From positions 144,001-208,000 of the forward strand of contig CAUYUJ010009435.1 of NCBI GenBank assembly GCA_963575745.1: 64,000 nt of DNA. Reading direction: 5' to 3'. Positions within the stretch are counted from its first letter, which is position 1, and each line of letters starts with the position of its first letter. A program made the translations under genes and the position numbers. The notes under the pieces are model-generated. The model was not told where the DNA came from, did not search any database, and was given only the letters and a program-made list of their open reading frames with translations. Shown here piece after piece: positions 1 through 10,922 of this stretch. Origin of the DNA: Prorocentrum cordatum (taxonomy: Eukaryota > Sar > Dinophyceae > Prorocentrales > Prorocentraceae).

Positions 1-687
1 CTGCGTGGGGCAAGGTGGCGAAAACACAAATGCTTGGAACGACGTGGCGCTGATATTGCTGCAAATACATTACATGCGCAGCTCAAAGCAAATCCCTCCC
101 CCCGTTCGATCCTGGCGCAATCGATTCCCAACATTCCAAAACTTCGTCTTGCTCGGCCGTGAGGACTCGAAATCTCGAACAAAGCCGCCCTGGACGATGC
201 AAAAAATCATAGTCAAATAACGCCAGGCCCACCAGCTTGTTTTGGCACGCGTTGAAGTACTTGTCCCAGAACGCGGTGCACGTGCGCCCCTCGCTGCACG
301 AGGGGATATCACTGCCTCCCCAGACCAACTTGACAAACGCATTGCCCTCTCTGGCCTTGGAGGGTGAAAGCGGGGGTCAGGCGCAGGGCGCAGGGTCCCC
401 GCAATGGTGGTTTTTTAAGGCCATGAATGGGCGATACATCCTCGATTGCTGTGTTCGGTGGGGGAACTAATTGAAACCCCCCATCTGCACCCGCGCGCGA
501 GACTTGAGGGGGAAGGAAGCAAGGGGGCGGGGGGCTTGGGAAAGGCGACGAAGGCAACGTGCGCTAAGGGCGCAAAAAGAAAAGGCTGGAACACACGAAA
601 GCGGTCAGGTGAGTGTCGAAATCTGCCCAGCCAATCTGACATGCGGAACACTGCGCCTCAGTTTTTGGGGATCTTGAAGGCCAGGGC
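1..687. other. No recognised gene
   Basis: Mixed-composition sequence with only short open frames on both strands. None shows a known motif or codon periodicity I could recognise. Confidence 0.5.
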
Positions 688-882
688 AAAATGTGAATTC
701 ACATTTGGGGAAAAGGGAAAATGTGAATTCACATTTGGGGAAAAAGGGAAATGTGAATTCACATTTTGGAATTTTGTTTGGGATTCTTTATGAAAGGGGC
801 CAGAATGTGAATTCACATTTTGTGAAAAAGGAAAATGTGAATTCACATTTTGGGAAAACGGAAAATGTGAATCCACATTTTG
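688..882. repeat. Array of six 18-bp EcoRI-type palindromes
   Basis: The perfect palindrome AAATGTGAATTCACATTT, or a one- to two-base variant, occurs six times, starting near 688, 718, 748, 803, 833 and 863. Spacing is 30 bp except for one 55-bp gap. Linkers are G/A-rich (GGGGAAAAGGGA). The last copy has a T-to-C change that breaks the palindrome. Each copy could bind a dimeric protein or form a small hairpin. Confidence 0.85.
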
Positions 883-1617
883 GGAGAATCGCGGGGCCCA
901 TTCCAAATTTGTCTTGGGGGTCGAGAAGTCATCGTTTGGGAACATACGCGATCATCAACCGCACAATCAAGACACACTTGCACTCCACTTCGCTGGCCCA
1001 CACGCAATATGCAAGAACGCCTGCACGCATGAACGATAATGGATGGACGGCGCGTGTGCCCGCGCGGGCAACGCGCGGGCACGAATGACTGGCCATCAAT
1101 GACCGCCAGCATTGGATGCCAATCGTACCCGATCACAGACATGAACGATACATTGAGCAGACATGGGCCATTCAGCCCCCATTGAAGACCCCCTGTTGCA
1201 GACCCCCTCTTTCACCCTCCAACTGGCCCCCCATCTCAAGATGCCCGAGCACATTCCGACGCTCGTGTGTCCCCCCATGCCCTCTCTGTCTCTGTCGCTC
1301 ATGTAAAAAGAACCCCCCGCCCGCCGTTGCATAGATTGTGTAGGCGGTCTTTCTGGCGATCAGTCCAGCCTCTGCGCCATCGCCGGGCGGCTAGTGCACT
1401 AGGCAGGTATGTCCACGCCACCACTGGCATGAGTCATGAGCCAAAGCCAAAACAGCTCGGCACAAAGGCAACAAATCACAAGACAGCTCGCCTCTTGGCC
1501 CCTGCGGCCAGCCCAAACGCAGTTCGAAGTCCAATCAGTCTGGGCCACATCGGTGCGGTCGTCGCCGCCTCGAGAGTCGGCGCGGTGGCGGCGCTCGTCG
1601 TCGCCGCCGCCGCTGGC
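883..1617. other. No recognised gene
   Basis: Intervening sequence with no motif or conserved open frame that I can identify. Confidence 0.4.
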
Positions 1618-2130
1618 GCCGCCGAGAATTAAACGTCCTCCTATTGGTTGCGCCATCGGTTGCGCCCTCAGCCGCCGAGGATAAGACGTCCTCCTATTGA
1701 TTATTGGTTGCGCCATAGGCTGCGCCCTCGGCCGCCGAGAATAGAACGTCCCCCGATTAGTTGCGCCATAGGTTGCGCCCTCAGCCGCCGAGAATAAGAC
1801 GTCCTCCGACTGGTTGCGCCATAGGTTGCGCCCTTGGCCGCCGAGGATAAGACGTCCTCCGGTTGGTTGCGCCGTAGGTTGCGTCCTTGGACGCCGAAGA
1901 TCAGACGTCCTCCGATTGGTTGCGCCATAGGTTGCGGTTGCGCCCTTGGCCGCCGAGAATAAAACGTCCTCCGATTGGTTGCGCCATCGGTTGCGTCCTT
2001 GGACGCCGAAGATCAGACGTCCTCGGATTGGTTGCGCCATAAGTTGCGCCCTCGGCCGCCGAGAATTAAACGTCCTCCTAATGGTTGCGCCATAGGTTGC
2101 GCCCTCAGCTGCCGAGAATAAAACGCCCCT
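1618..2130. repeat. ~54-bp tandem array, about ten units
   Basis: Each unit reads approximately GCCGCCGAGAATAAAACG, then TCCTCCGATTGGTTGCGCC, then ATAGGTTGCGCCCTCG. Unit starts fall near 1620, 1671, 1731, 1788, 1841, 1893, 1953, 2006, 2055 and 2109. Most units contain ATTGG, an inverted CCAAT core, so the array could carry repeated protein-binding sites. Frames open across it on the minus strand are by-products of the repeat. Confidence 0.8.
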
Positions 2131-2589
2131 CAGTCCATTCAGTTCGGTCCAGCTTACTTCGCGAAAAACACATTCAGGCTACCCCTGAAAACATATCGCA
2201 AACATTGGCAATCAACGTAACCCGCGTGCTCCCTCCCTGCCGCTATCCACTACCCCTTTGGGGCCTTTGGGGCCTTTGGCTGGACATCTACGAGCGTTTG
2301 TGGATTTGTTTTTCGCTATCTGTTCATACTGCCCTTTTGAGGCTCTTGTGTGTTCTGAAAACCGTTTCTGGCTGGGCATGTATTGAAATTGCGTGTTCTG
2401 TTTCGTATAATTGAAAATATATTGAAATCGCTATAATATGTTTGTTTATCACTTGAAATTCGTCTACGTTTCGTTTCCAACCGTGCCCGCGTCTTTTCTT
2501 CGCGCAAATCATCGCAGCCCCAGAACGTGTTGAGATGACCATTACTGCGGGCTTTATCAATTCCAGCCGGTATATTTTCTAACCGCCAC
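2131..2589. other. AT-richer spacer, no gene seen
   Basis: Noticeably less GC-rich than its surroundings. No recognisable coding or RNA feature was found. It lies just beyond the truncated 3' side of the non-LTR retrotransposon remnant. Confidence 0.4.
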
Positions 2590-2597
2590 CACCAAAT

Positions 2598-3749
2598 TTA
2601 GATGTATTCGGGGCGTGTCTGGGCCCCTGGAGAGCAGCGTGGCGTCGTCTGAACCCACGGCGCGTCTTCAGTGACCAGGCGTGGTTTGGCATCCCTGTTT
2701 GGTTGTTCCAGTGCCAAGCGCTTGTCCACAATTCCCAACAAAATTGACATACATATAGTAAACAAGTATGGCGCAAGCGGGCACCCTTGCGCAATTCCGG
2801 CGGACTGCGCTCTCTGCGATGACGTCGCGCGCGAGTCTAGAACTGCAAATTTGCGCACTTTGCTGATGCCCTTGATCATCTCGACCATCGCCGGTGGGGC
2901 GCGGAATGCGCGTCGCGCTCGCGCGCGTCCTTTGGGGCTGATGCGGTCGAAAGCATTGCTCCAATCAAGAAGTAGGACCAATCGTTTGCCACGTTTGTCC
3001 TCCGACGCGGCGTCGATCGGCCGGCGCGCTAGGAATAGCGATTCGCTCGTGCCGCGGCGGGGCCGGAAACCAGATTGAGACCCCCTTAGCGCTTCTTCGG
3101 CCCCACCGTGCTTCACTCGTTTTAACAAACTGCTGGCTAAGTTATTGTGCCCCGCTGTGAGCAAGGATATCGGCCGACATTTGGGCGGCTGGGATGCGCC
3201 CCCCTGCTTAATACGGTTACAACAGATGCTTCTCTCCACTCTTCGGGGATGTCTTTTCTCCCAGCGCGCATTGCATAGTGATGTCAACATGCCCACTGCG
3301 GCCGTATTGTTCAGACGTGATTCCCCTAATTCTGCTGGCGCTCCATCGGCCACAGCAGCTCGCTGAGTACGAATCAATGCCTCTTCGATTTCCCCTGGCG
3401 TCACTGGCCCCAACTTGACGTCCAAATATCCATCTTGAAATGGCTGTTCCGGCATCGGGATGTCTTCCAGAGAGCGCCAATGCGCCGTCTCCAGGGAATC
3501 TGCCACGGTGGTCGCCCGCTGGGATGCGTCTACCAATTCGCCTTCGGCATCCCAGAGCCGCCCGCGCTCCGTGGCAGCAGTCTTCCGCAATGATCTGATA
3601 GCCCCACGCCCATGCGTTGCAATGCTTGCGGCAAGCCAATGTTTCCGGTCTGCTGTGGAAGACTTCTGGGCCATCTTGTTGAGGCCCTTATCTGCGACGC
3701 CGTGACCAGCCTGCCCGGGCAGTCGCGCCATGTTCTGGTCTTCGATCAA
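2598..3749 (-). pseudogene. Non-LTR reverse transcriptase fragment
   Basis: This 383-codon open frame carries the reverse-transcriptase core of a LINE-like element. RPISLLT is near residues 192-198, QSGFRPRRGT near 225-234, LDWSNAFD (motif A with its first catalytic Asp) near 261-268, and GIAQGCPLAPYLF (motif B) near 318-330. Motif C, normally YADD, is absent from this frame. A degenerate candidate, GSDD followed by ATLL, is encoded at 2644-2655 in the -1 frame, so a frameshift between motifs B and C is likely. The frame opens at a TTG and is an internal part of the polyprotein, so it has no start of its own. It is not functional as it stands. Homologous elements copy their RNA at a nicked chromosomal target. 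Confidence 0.8.
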
Positions 3750-4429
3750 GTGGAGCGCGCGACCCGATATCTAAGGATGTTGTCGAAATGCTGTCCGGGG
3801 CGGGACGCGCGCGGAAGCCGATTGCAGCGCGCGCTGCGGTACTGCGGAAGCGCGATCTTCTCATGGGGCGCCATGCGCTCCTTTTGGCCACTCACCCAAA
3901 AAGTCGGATACGCACGTGTCTTCCGTGTCCTGGTTCCGCAATGCCTTCGCGTCGAAAGGGGCCTTTTTGTTATTATCTGCGCTTCGCGTCTGCTTTCGGA
4001 ACTGCGACGCTAAGATCTACAATCAGCGCAAAATGGCGCGGCTGACGCGGCCGATTCCGAACGCTCCAAACATCGAAGGTACAAGGCGGCCATGTTATAT
4101 TGATTATGGCGCGAGCCGACTGCTCAAGGCCTCCTGGCACAATATCGCTTGAAGTCCACGCCGATATTACAATGCGCAATCGCACGTTCGTCGCTGCGCT
4201 GGAAATAACGTGTTCGCGACGCAAGAGTCCAGGTCATGGCATATCAACCACGAATTCTCTGTTGGATGCAGGTGACCACGAGAATGCATGATTCTGGTAC
4301 GCATGCTCTCCCAGCGTGGCGCGTGCGAGCGGCATCTCGCAGCGAACGGGGCCTAATCGGAATGGCAATCACGACGCGCATCATAATCGCAATCTCTTGT
4401 GCTTGCGCAGGCATGCGCCGCTGCCGGCG

Positions 4430-5047
4430 CTAGGCCCCCTCCCAGAAACTCGGATTCGTAAGCGCCCTTGGAGATATGATAAAACCGACGCCGGCATACT
4501 CTCTAGGTCCTTCTTCCCGCCCGGATAAGATGGGGAAGAAGCCCTCGAATTCGGGCAAAAACGGGAAACCTCTGCATTCTGCCGCTTGAAAGCACAAGGC
4601 TGCGATGTCCGAATCTCGCACGCGCTCGGTGATCTCATTGAGTTCATGAGGCAAGTCCACAATAATGTCCCCGACATTCCACGCGTCGACGCTACCAGGC
4701 GACATGGGCGCGCATGGGGGCGCTGCCCATCTGCCGTGTCTGGCTGCGATCGCGTTGCCCATGCGCCGTCCGAGCCCCTTCTCGGCGCCCTTGCCCCATC
4801 TGTTTTCTCCCTTCTTTATTTCCCCATTTTCTCTCGCAGCCCCGCTCAAAGTATCACAGGCCCTTGTGGCAAGGCGCTGCACTTCCGCAGCGCCCGCAAG
4901 CTCGCTCCACTGCGTCCGCGGCCCTTCCCGAACTATTGCAATGGCGTTGTTTACGACTTTCACCATGACACTTGGGCCCATAGCAATTTTGAGCTTATTT
5001 TGAGTTTGCACTCGTTTGCGTCGACGCGCACTTCTCCCTCTGCGCAC
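4430..5047 (-). pseudogene. Retrotransposon endonuclease-domain fragment
   Basis: The second half of this 205-codon frame resembles the exonuclease-endonuclease-phosphatase fold of LINE-like elements. WNVGDI lies near residues 123-128 (Asn of the conserved WN motif), DIAALCFQAAE near 147-157 (position of the catalytic Glu, altered from the usual QE), and YAGVGFIISPR near 184-194. The first ~110 residues are not recognisable and may be untranslated or eroded. Its position, strand and order ahead of the RT fragment make it the endonuclease of the same element. It stops at 4430 and continues only in other frames. Confidence 0.6.
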
Positions 5048-5216
5048 CCCCGCTCCATGAGTTGCGCGCGGAGCCCAAACAGAAAGCTTCTCGGCGGGCG
5101 TTTCTCGACGGGCTGGTCGGCGCGCGCCCCTGCAACATGCAACATGATTGCGATGTTTGACCTGGGCGCCCCGAAGAACGCTGGCGAATTTACCCCGACC
5201 GTGCGCGGTTGAACAC

Positions 5217-5849
5217 CTAGCTAAGATGATTGCGTTTCAATCGCCCTTGATGAAATAGCCGACCGGCGCCGGCACGATGTGGTAGCGCATCATCGTTGAG
5301 AAATTGCGCAGCCGACGCGTAGTCTGGAAATCGCCCAAACCTCAAATACCCCAATGGTAGATTTACCTTTAACGGCTGTAAGCTCTGAGAACTGTTTTCC
5401 GACTCCGAAAGAGTAACTTCCATCTGTGATGCTATACTGGCCGTTCCCGATGCTGCGGAATGTGGTCGGGGAAGATTTCCGAGCGCGCCCGCCCGGGCTG
5501 CGTGTTGATCTATCTCAGACCTGATTTGAACCAAGGGGTCTTGCACTTCAGCCCTCGATATCCCATGCTCTTCGATGACGGTAATATCCTGCCGGATCGG
5601 GCGCAGCTTGTTTTTGTAATACTTTAGAACCGTACGATCAAGAGCATCCAATGCAACTGGCCCTGACGCTGAATATGGATCGTCGTTGATGCTGGACGCG
5701 TCCGCCAAGTTGTCCTGGAAGTGACGTTCACGTTGAGCTGTGAGCCCGCTGTCGGAAGCCGTCGGCGAGCACGTCCACCTCATGTAGTGGACTGTGAATG
5801 CGGTGCTGCTTTGCCCTGGACGGGGGCAAAACGCCCTTGACGGGGGCAC
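5217..5849 (-). CDS. Unrecognised open frame upstream of the retroelement
   Basis: A 210-codon frame without simple repeats. It opens at GTG, and the first internal ATG lies about 23 codons later. I recognise no domain; composition is mixed, with polar and acidic stretches in the middle. It lies on the same strand and directly upstream of the endonuclease fragment (170 bp away), so it could be a remnant of the retroelement's first ORF or simply a chance frame. It has no zinc-knuckle or RRM motif to support the first option. Confidence 0.2.
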   Translation of the reverse strand: MPPSRAFCPRPGQSSTAFTVHYMRWTCSPTASDSGLTAQRERHFQDNLADASSINDDPYSASGPVALDALDRTVLKYYKNKLRPIRQDITVIEEHGISRAEVQDPLVQIRSEIDQHAARAGALGNLPRPHSAASGTASIASQMEVTLSESENSSQSLQPLKVNLPLGYLRFGRFPDYASAAQFLNDDALPHRAGAGRLFHQGRLKRNHLS

Positions 5850-5984
5850 CGACCGTGCGAATTGGCTCTGGCGTCCTCGGAGACGACATAGTTGATTCTC
5901 TCTTTGCGCAAGATAGAGAAGCAGAAGGAGACACTAATGAATATACCTAGAGTAATGGGAGGTTGGGACGTAGCGTATGCGGAG

Positions 5985-7645
5985 TATGCCCTTTTGGGAG
6001 GACCTTCGGAAACCTTGAGCCCTTGGAGCGTGCCGACATGGGTGCGGCGGGCGCATGCGAGCGCAGCCGCAGGGGCCTTCGATGGGGCTCTCCATGGGGC
6101 CACAAAATGCGTGAAGGATTGTGCCCCAAGGTTTGATGCGGGCGCATGCGAGCGCTGCCGCTGGGGTCTTCGGTGGAACTCTCTATGGGGCCACGAAGCG
6201 TGTGAGAGGTGTGCCAAGAAGGGTGCTGCGGTCGCATGCGAACGCAGCCACTGGGGCCTTCGGTAGAGCTCCCCATGGAGCCACGGAGCGTGTGACGGGT
6301 GTGCCGAAGCGGGTGCGGCGGGCGCGTGCAAGCGCAGCCGCTGGGGTCTTCGGTGGAACTCTCTATGGGGCCACGAAGCGTGTCAAAGTTTAGCCGGACT
6401 TTGCGCGGCGGGCACATGCGGGCGCAACCACTAGGGCCTTCGGAGAAGCTCCCTGCGGGCCACGGAACGTGTGAGGGGTGTGCCGAAAGGAGTGCGGAGG
6501 GCGCGTGCGAGCGCAGCCAGTGGGGCCTTCGGTGGAACCCCCTATGCGGACACAAAGCGTGTCAGGGGTGTGCAGAAAGGAACGCAGCGGGCGCATGCAA
6601 GCGCAGCCACTAGTCCTCGGAGGAGCTCCCTAAGGAACCACGGAATGTGTGAAAGGTGTGCCGAAATGGGCTCGGCGGGCGCATGCGAGCGCAGCCGCTG
6701 GGCCTACGGTGGAACTCCACATGGGGCCACGAAGCGTGTGAGGGGTGTGCCGAAATTGGCGAGGCGGGCGCATGCGAACGCAGCCTCTGGGGCCTTCGAT
6801 GGAGCTCTCCATGGGGACACGAACCGTGTCCGGAATGTGCCGGAAGGGGCGCGGCGGGCGCATGCGAGCGCAGCCGCGGGAGGGCCTTCGGTGGAGCTCA
6901 CTATGGGGCCACGAGACGTGTCAGAAGTATGCCGAAAAGGAATGTTGTGGGCGCGTGCGAGCGCAGCCACTGGGCCTTCGGCGGAGCTCCCTATGGGCCC
7001 GCGAAACATGCAATGGGTGTGCCAGGAGGGGCGCACCGGGCGCATGCGAGCGCAGCCCCTGGGGCCTTTGGTGGAGCTCCCTATGGGCCACGACGCGTGT
7101 GGGGTGTGTGCCAGAAATGGGTGCGCCTGGCGCATGCGAACGCAGCCGCTGGGGCCTTCGATGGAGCTCTCCATGGGGCCACGAAATGCGTGAAGGATTG
7201 TGCCGCAAGGGGTGGGGCGGGCGCATGCGAGCGCTGCCGCTGGGGTCTTCGATGGAACTCTCTATGGGGCCACGAAGCGTGCGAGGGGTGTGCGGAGATG
7301 GGTGCGGCGGGCGCATGGGAACGCAGCCACGGGGGCCTTCGGTTGAGCTCCGTATGGAGCCACGGAACGTGTGACGGGTGTGCCGAAGCGGGTGCGGCGG
7401 GCGCATGCAAGCGCAGCCACTGGGGCCTTCGGTGGAGCTTCCATATGGGGCCACGTGAGGGGTGTGCCGGAAATGGGCTCGACGGGCGCATGCGAGCGCA
7501 GCCACTCGGGTCTTCGGTGGAGCTCCCCAAGGGGCCAAGGAGCGTGTGAGGGGTGTGCCGAGATGAGCGCGGCGGGCGCATGCAAGCGCAACCACTGACG
7601 CCTACGGTAGAGCTCCCAGTGGGGCCACGAACCGTGTGAGGGTTG
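5985..7645. repeat. ~90-bp satellite array, about 18 units
   Basis: Units contain GCGGGCGCATGCGAGCGCAG, then CCGCTGGGGCCTTCGGTGGA, then GCTCTCTATGGGGCCACGAA, then GCGTGTGAGGGGTGTGCCGA. GCGCATGCGA recurs about every 90 bp (near 6050, 6141, 6231, 6321 and so on). Because 90 is divisible by three, long frames stay open on both strands, encoding a 30-residue Ala/Gly/Arg-rich repeat on the plus strand. I treat these frames as by-products. Units differ by substitutions and a few short indels, which suggests an old array. Confidence 0.85.
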
Positions 7646-8685
7646 CGCCGAAATGGACATGCGGGAGGCAGAGGGCAGTGATTGGGGAGGAAGGGGGGAG
7701 TAGGAGGAAAAGGAGAATGAGGAGGAGGAGGAGGAGGGGGAGGAGGATGGATGAAGGAATGAACGCGGGGCGCTGGGTCTCCAAAGCGAGGGCCCAACAC
7801 CGCAAGATGGTTCGGAATAACCATGTGGAGGAAAACCTTGGGTCATGATCGGAGGGCCACGAGCACTGCGCACTGGTTTTGAGCTGGGACGGCAGGGGTG
7901 CTGGCATATTGCCTGCTGTTTGCAGGCCCACCAGACACTACGATGGCCACCCCGCCGCGATTGCGCACTGGTTTTCGACAAGGGTGGTGGGGGCCGACAC
8001 GTTTCCCGATGCGTACTTCCACGTGCGCAGGCGCACTTGGCACACTCTGCGTGTGCCCCGAACGTGGCGCACATGTTGCCACTGGAGCATGCGGCACACA
8101 CTGCGCACATGGATAGCATGGCGCATCTGGCGCACCAGGCGTGCCTGGCAGGCTCGGGCCAAGGGGTGCCTGAAGCACCTGGCGCGCGTGGCGCGCCTGG
8201 CACGCGTGGGACACCTCGCCCCAGCGATGCACACATGGGGTATGTGTTGGTCCCCATAGGCTGCCAATCCAAAGGCGACCGCTGAACATGCTGCGGCTCG
8301 GGTGCTGCGCATGTGTTGGGAGTGCGGGCGGGACAGAGCGAGAGGGCTTGCGGGTGGGGAGGGAGTATTCACCTCTTCCCCTCCCCCTCCCCCTAGGTCT
8401 GGACTGGGAGGCGCGAGCGTGAAGGGCACCCCAAATGGACCACCATGGCTCCAAGATGGCCTCCGATGCTCCAAGATGGCCTCCAAGATTGCTCCAGATA
8501 GCAGGAGTCCGAGATAGCTTCCAACATGATCTACGTAAGCGGCTCCAACGACTGCTCGAAGAGGGTTCCAAGTGATCTCGGAGCCCCCTCAGGACCCCCA
8601 AGAGGCCAGAATCCTTCAACCACCAAATGGACACCGTATCCTGGCGAAGGACCCACGCATGACCAGTTGTGAGTAACGCAGTTGC
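7646..8685. other. Spacer between satellite arrays
   Basis: Contains a GGA-rich tract (about 7690-7750), a GC-rich stretch with irregular TGGCGC/TGGCAC reiterations (8030-8230), and a C-rich run near 8380. It includes CCAAGATGGCCTCC-type reiterations (8450-8490) related to the family at 9570-9910. No gene was recognised. Confidence 0.4.
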
Positions 8686-9412
8686 GGGTATCGTCCTCGG
8701 TGAACCTCTCCATGGGGCAACAACGCGCGTGACGGGTGTGCCAAAGTGGGCACGGGTACAAAATGCGGGCTTGGCTACTGGAGCCGTCGGTGGAACACCC
8801 TGTGGGGCAACGAAACGTGTGAGTGGTGTGTCGAAATATGGGGTGGAACCGCATGCGGGCGCTGCCACTAGGGCCTTCGGTGGAGCTCCCTATGGGGCCA
8901 CGGAGCGTGTGAGGGGTGCGCCGGAATGTAGGATGGAACCACGTGCGGGCGCTGCAGCTGGAGCCGTCGGTGGAACTCCACTGGGGCCTCGAAGCGTGTG
9001 AGGGTTGCGCCGAATTGGGGGGTGGAACCGCCTGCGGGGGCTGCCACTGGCTGGCGCCGTCGGTGGAGTTCACTAGGGGGCCACGAAACGTGTGAGGGGT
9101 GCGCCGAAATGCGGGATGGAATCGCATACGGGCGCTGCAACTGGTTCCTTCGGTGGAACTCCGCTTGGGGCCCCGAAGAAAATGAGGGGTGCGCCGAATT
9201 GGGGTGGGGGTGCGCCGAATTGGGGGGTGGAACCGAATGCGGGCACTGCCACTGGGGCATTCGGTACAGCTCCCTAGGTAGCCTTGAAACGTGTGAGCGG
9301 TGCGCCGAAATCAGAGGGTGGAACCGCATGCGGGCGCTGCCACTGGGGCCTTCGGTGGAGCTCACTGGGGGGCCACGAAACGTGTGAGAGGTGTGCCAAC
9401 ATCGGCATGCGG
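8686..9412. repeat. Second array of the ~90-bp satellite, diverged subfamily
   Basis: About eight units share with the first array CACTGGGGCCTTCGGTGGAG, then CTCCCTATGGGGCCACGAAG, then CGTGTGAGGGGTG. They differ in having GGTGGAACCGCATGCGGGCG in place of the GCGCATGCGAGCGC segment and GCGCCGAAAT in place of GTGCCGAAAT. Same orientation as the first array. Confidence 0.8.
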
Positions 9413-9569
9413 AGCGCAGACGCAGGGATGGGAGGAGGGAGGAGGGAGCGGCAGGAGGAAGGAAAACGCGGGGCGCATTCAATCCGAAACGAAGACGCAA
9501 CACCACGGTATGGTTGGTAACAATGATGGTTGCCTTCTCGAATGTTCGTTTCCGATGCGCTCTTGAGAC

Positions 9570-9910
9570 CTCAAGGTGGCCCCATGATGGCCCAAGAGAG
9601 CCCCAATAGGCCCCCTAGACTCCCCCTGAGAGAGCAACAAGATGGCCCGAAGAGGTGATTTTGATGGCTCCAGAGGAGGGGCCTAGATATGCCCCCCCCC
9701 CCATTGACCGATGGACTTCAAAATGACACGAGAAGGCCCTCCAAGGCGCCCAAGAGAGCCAAATGAGGGCCCCAAGCCGGCCCCAAGACCCCCCCAAAAA
9801 ACCCCAAGAGGACCCCAAGACCACCCAAAAGAAACCCAAGAGGGCCCCAAGAGGGCCCCGAGAGAGCCACAAGAGGACCCCAAGAAAGCCTCAAGAAGAC
9901 CACCAGATGG
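9570..9910. repeat. CCCCAAGAGG-type 10-12 bp degenerate repeat
   Basis: CCCAAGAGGG/CCCCAAGACC/CCAAGAGGAC units follow each other at 10-12 bp. The same family recurs at 17990-18200, 24340-24720, 33650-34170, 36180-36750, 57655-57865, 61560-62110 and 62370-62475, in either orientation. Confidence 0.75.
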
Positions 9911-9934
9911 CTGCCAGAGTCGTCCTCATCCTCC

Positions 9935-10115
9935 TCGCCTCGTTCAACTCCTCGCCCTCCTCCTCGTCCTCCTCCCCGTCCTCGTATTCTTCCTTATCCT
10001 CGTCCTTGCCCTCGTTGTCCTCCTCGTCTTTGCCCCCTCCACTTCTTCTTCCCTCCTCCTCCTCCTCTTCTTCGTCCTCTCGTCGTCGTTGTCCATATCC
10101 TCCTCATCTGCCTCC
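9935..10115. repeat. TCC/TCG triplet-rich tract
   Basis: Imperfect pyrimidine-rich triplet array (TCCTCG, CTTCCTCC and similar). Open frames through it are compositional. Confidence 0.8.
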
Positions 10116-10922
10116 CCCCCTCCTCCGGATCCTCAGTTCACCATGGTTTCCCGCGTTCCCGCGTTGGTCCACTAGAAGTGTCTCTTCCTCACATTTCCCG
10201 CCAGCTCTCATGGGTAGTGCTTCTGAATGGGCTTCTGTGGATACGCGAAGCGCGCAGAATATATCGTCGACGCTCTACCTCCTCGTCGTCCTCCTCGTAG
10301 GGGGAGAAGAGGGGAGGGGGAGCACGCTTTGGAGGGTTTAAGGAGATGTAGGTTCTAAGGATGTCTGGGGGGAGCCCTCGGAGGTCAGTCTGGGGGAGAA
10401 GAAGGAAAGTAAGATGGAGAGAGAGAGAGAGGGACAGAGCAGGAGGGGGAGTAGGAACTGGGGAGGACACTCCGAACGATGCCACATACCAACTTGTTGG
10501 AGGAAATCCGGCACTTTCACCTGGCGCAGCAAGTGGCAGCACTGCTAGAATGCAGTGCAGACGAAACAATGGAGACAAGATTGTGGATTCTGAACAACAG
10601 CACTTACCGAAAACCCACAAGAACTTGGAGACTCTCCATTCAAATAAAATGCTAGGGTAGAGAACCACAACGCGAACAGCCATAAGTGCACCCCCTCCAC
10701 AGAGAGACCTGTTCTTGGCCCTCGTGCCAGCTGTGGCGTCGGGTCAGCCGCTGTCGACGTCCCGTTCCAAGCTTCGCCTGCGCCAGCTCCTTTGACGCCG
10801 ACAACACCTACGGCTGCTCGGCGCTGAAAAGCGTGGACCCCAACGGCTGCAATGTTAAAATGTGGCGGCGTCCAGCTCTGAGCCTGCCCCACACCTCAAT
10901 CAACGACACCGCCCTCTGCTGT
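10116..10922. other. No recognised gene
   Basis: Includes a short GAGAGAGAGAG run near 10420. This is downstream flank of the PPR gene, and no polyadenylation or other signal could be assigned. Confidence 0.4.

Larger units (their letters stand above)
2590..5050 (-). mobile_element. Decayed non-LTR retrotransposon (endonuclease + RT)
   Basis: Reading the minus strand from 5050 down to 2590, an apurinic/apyrimidinic-type endonuclease segment is followed by a linker and then a non-LTR reverse transcriptase. The endonuclease piece (4430-5047) contains WNVGDI, DIAALCFQ and YAGVGFIISPR. The RT piece (2598-3749) has clear RT motifs. The linker at 3750-4430 is split among frames by stops. The sequence ends soon after the position expected for the RT catalytic motif, so the 3' end of the element is missing. 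No flanking duplication or poly(A) tail was found. Confidence 0.75.

Noticed and set aside
5947-9506. Series of 150-340 codon Ala/Gly/Arg-rich frames
   Set aside because: By-products of the 90-bp satellite; they occur equally on both strands.
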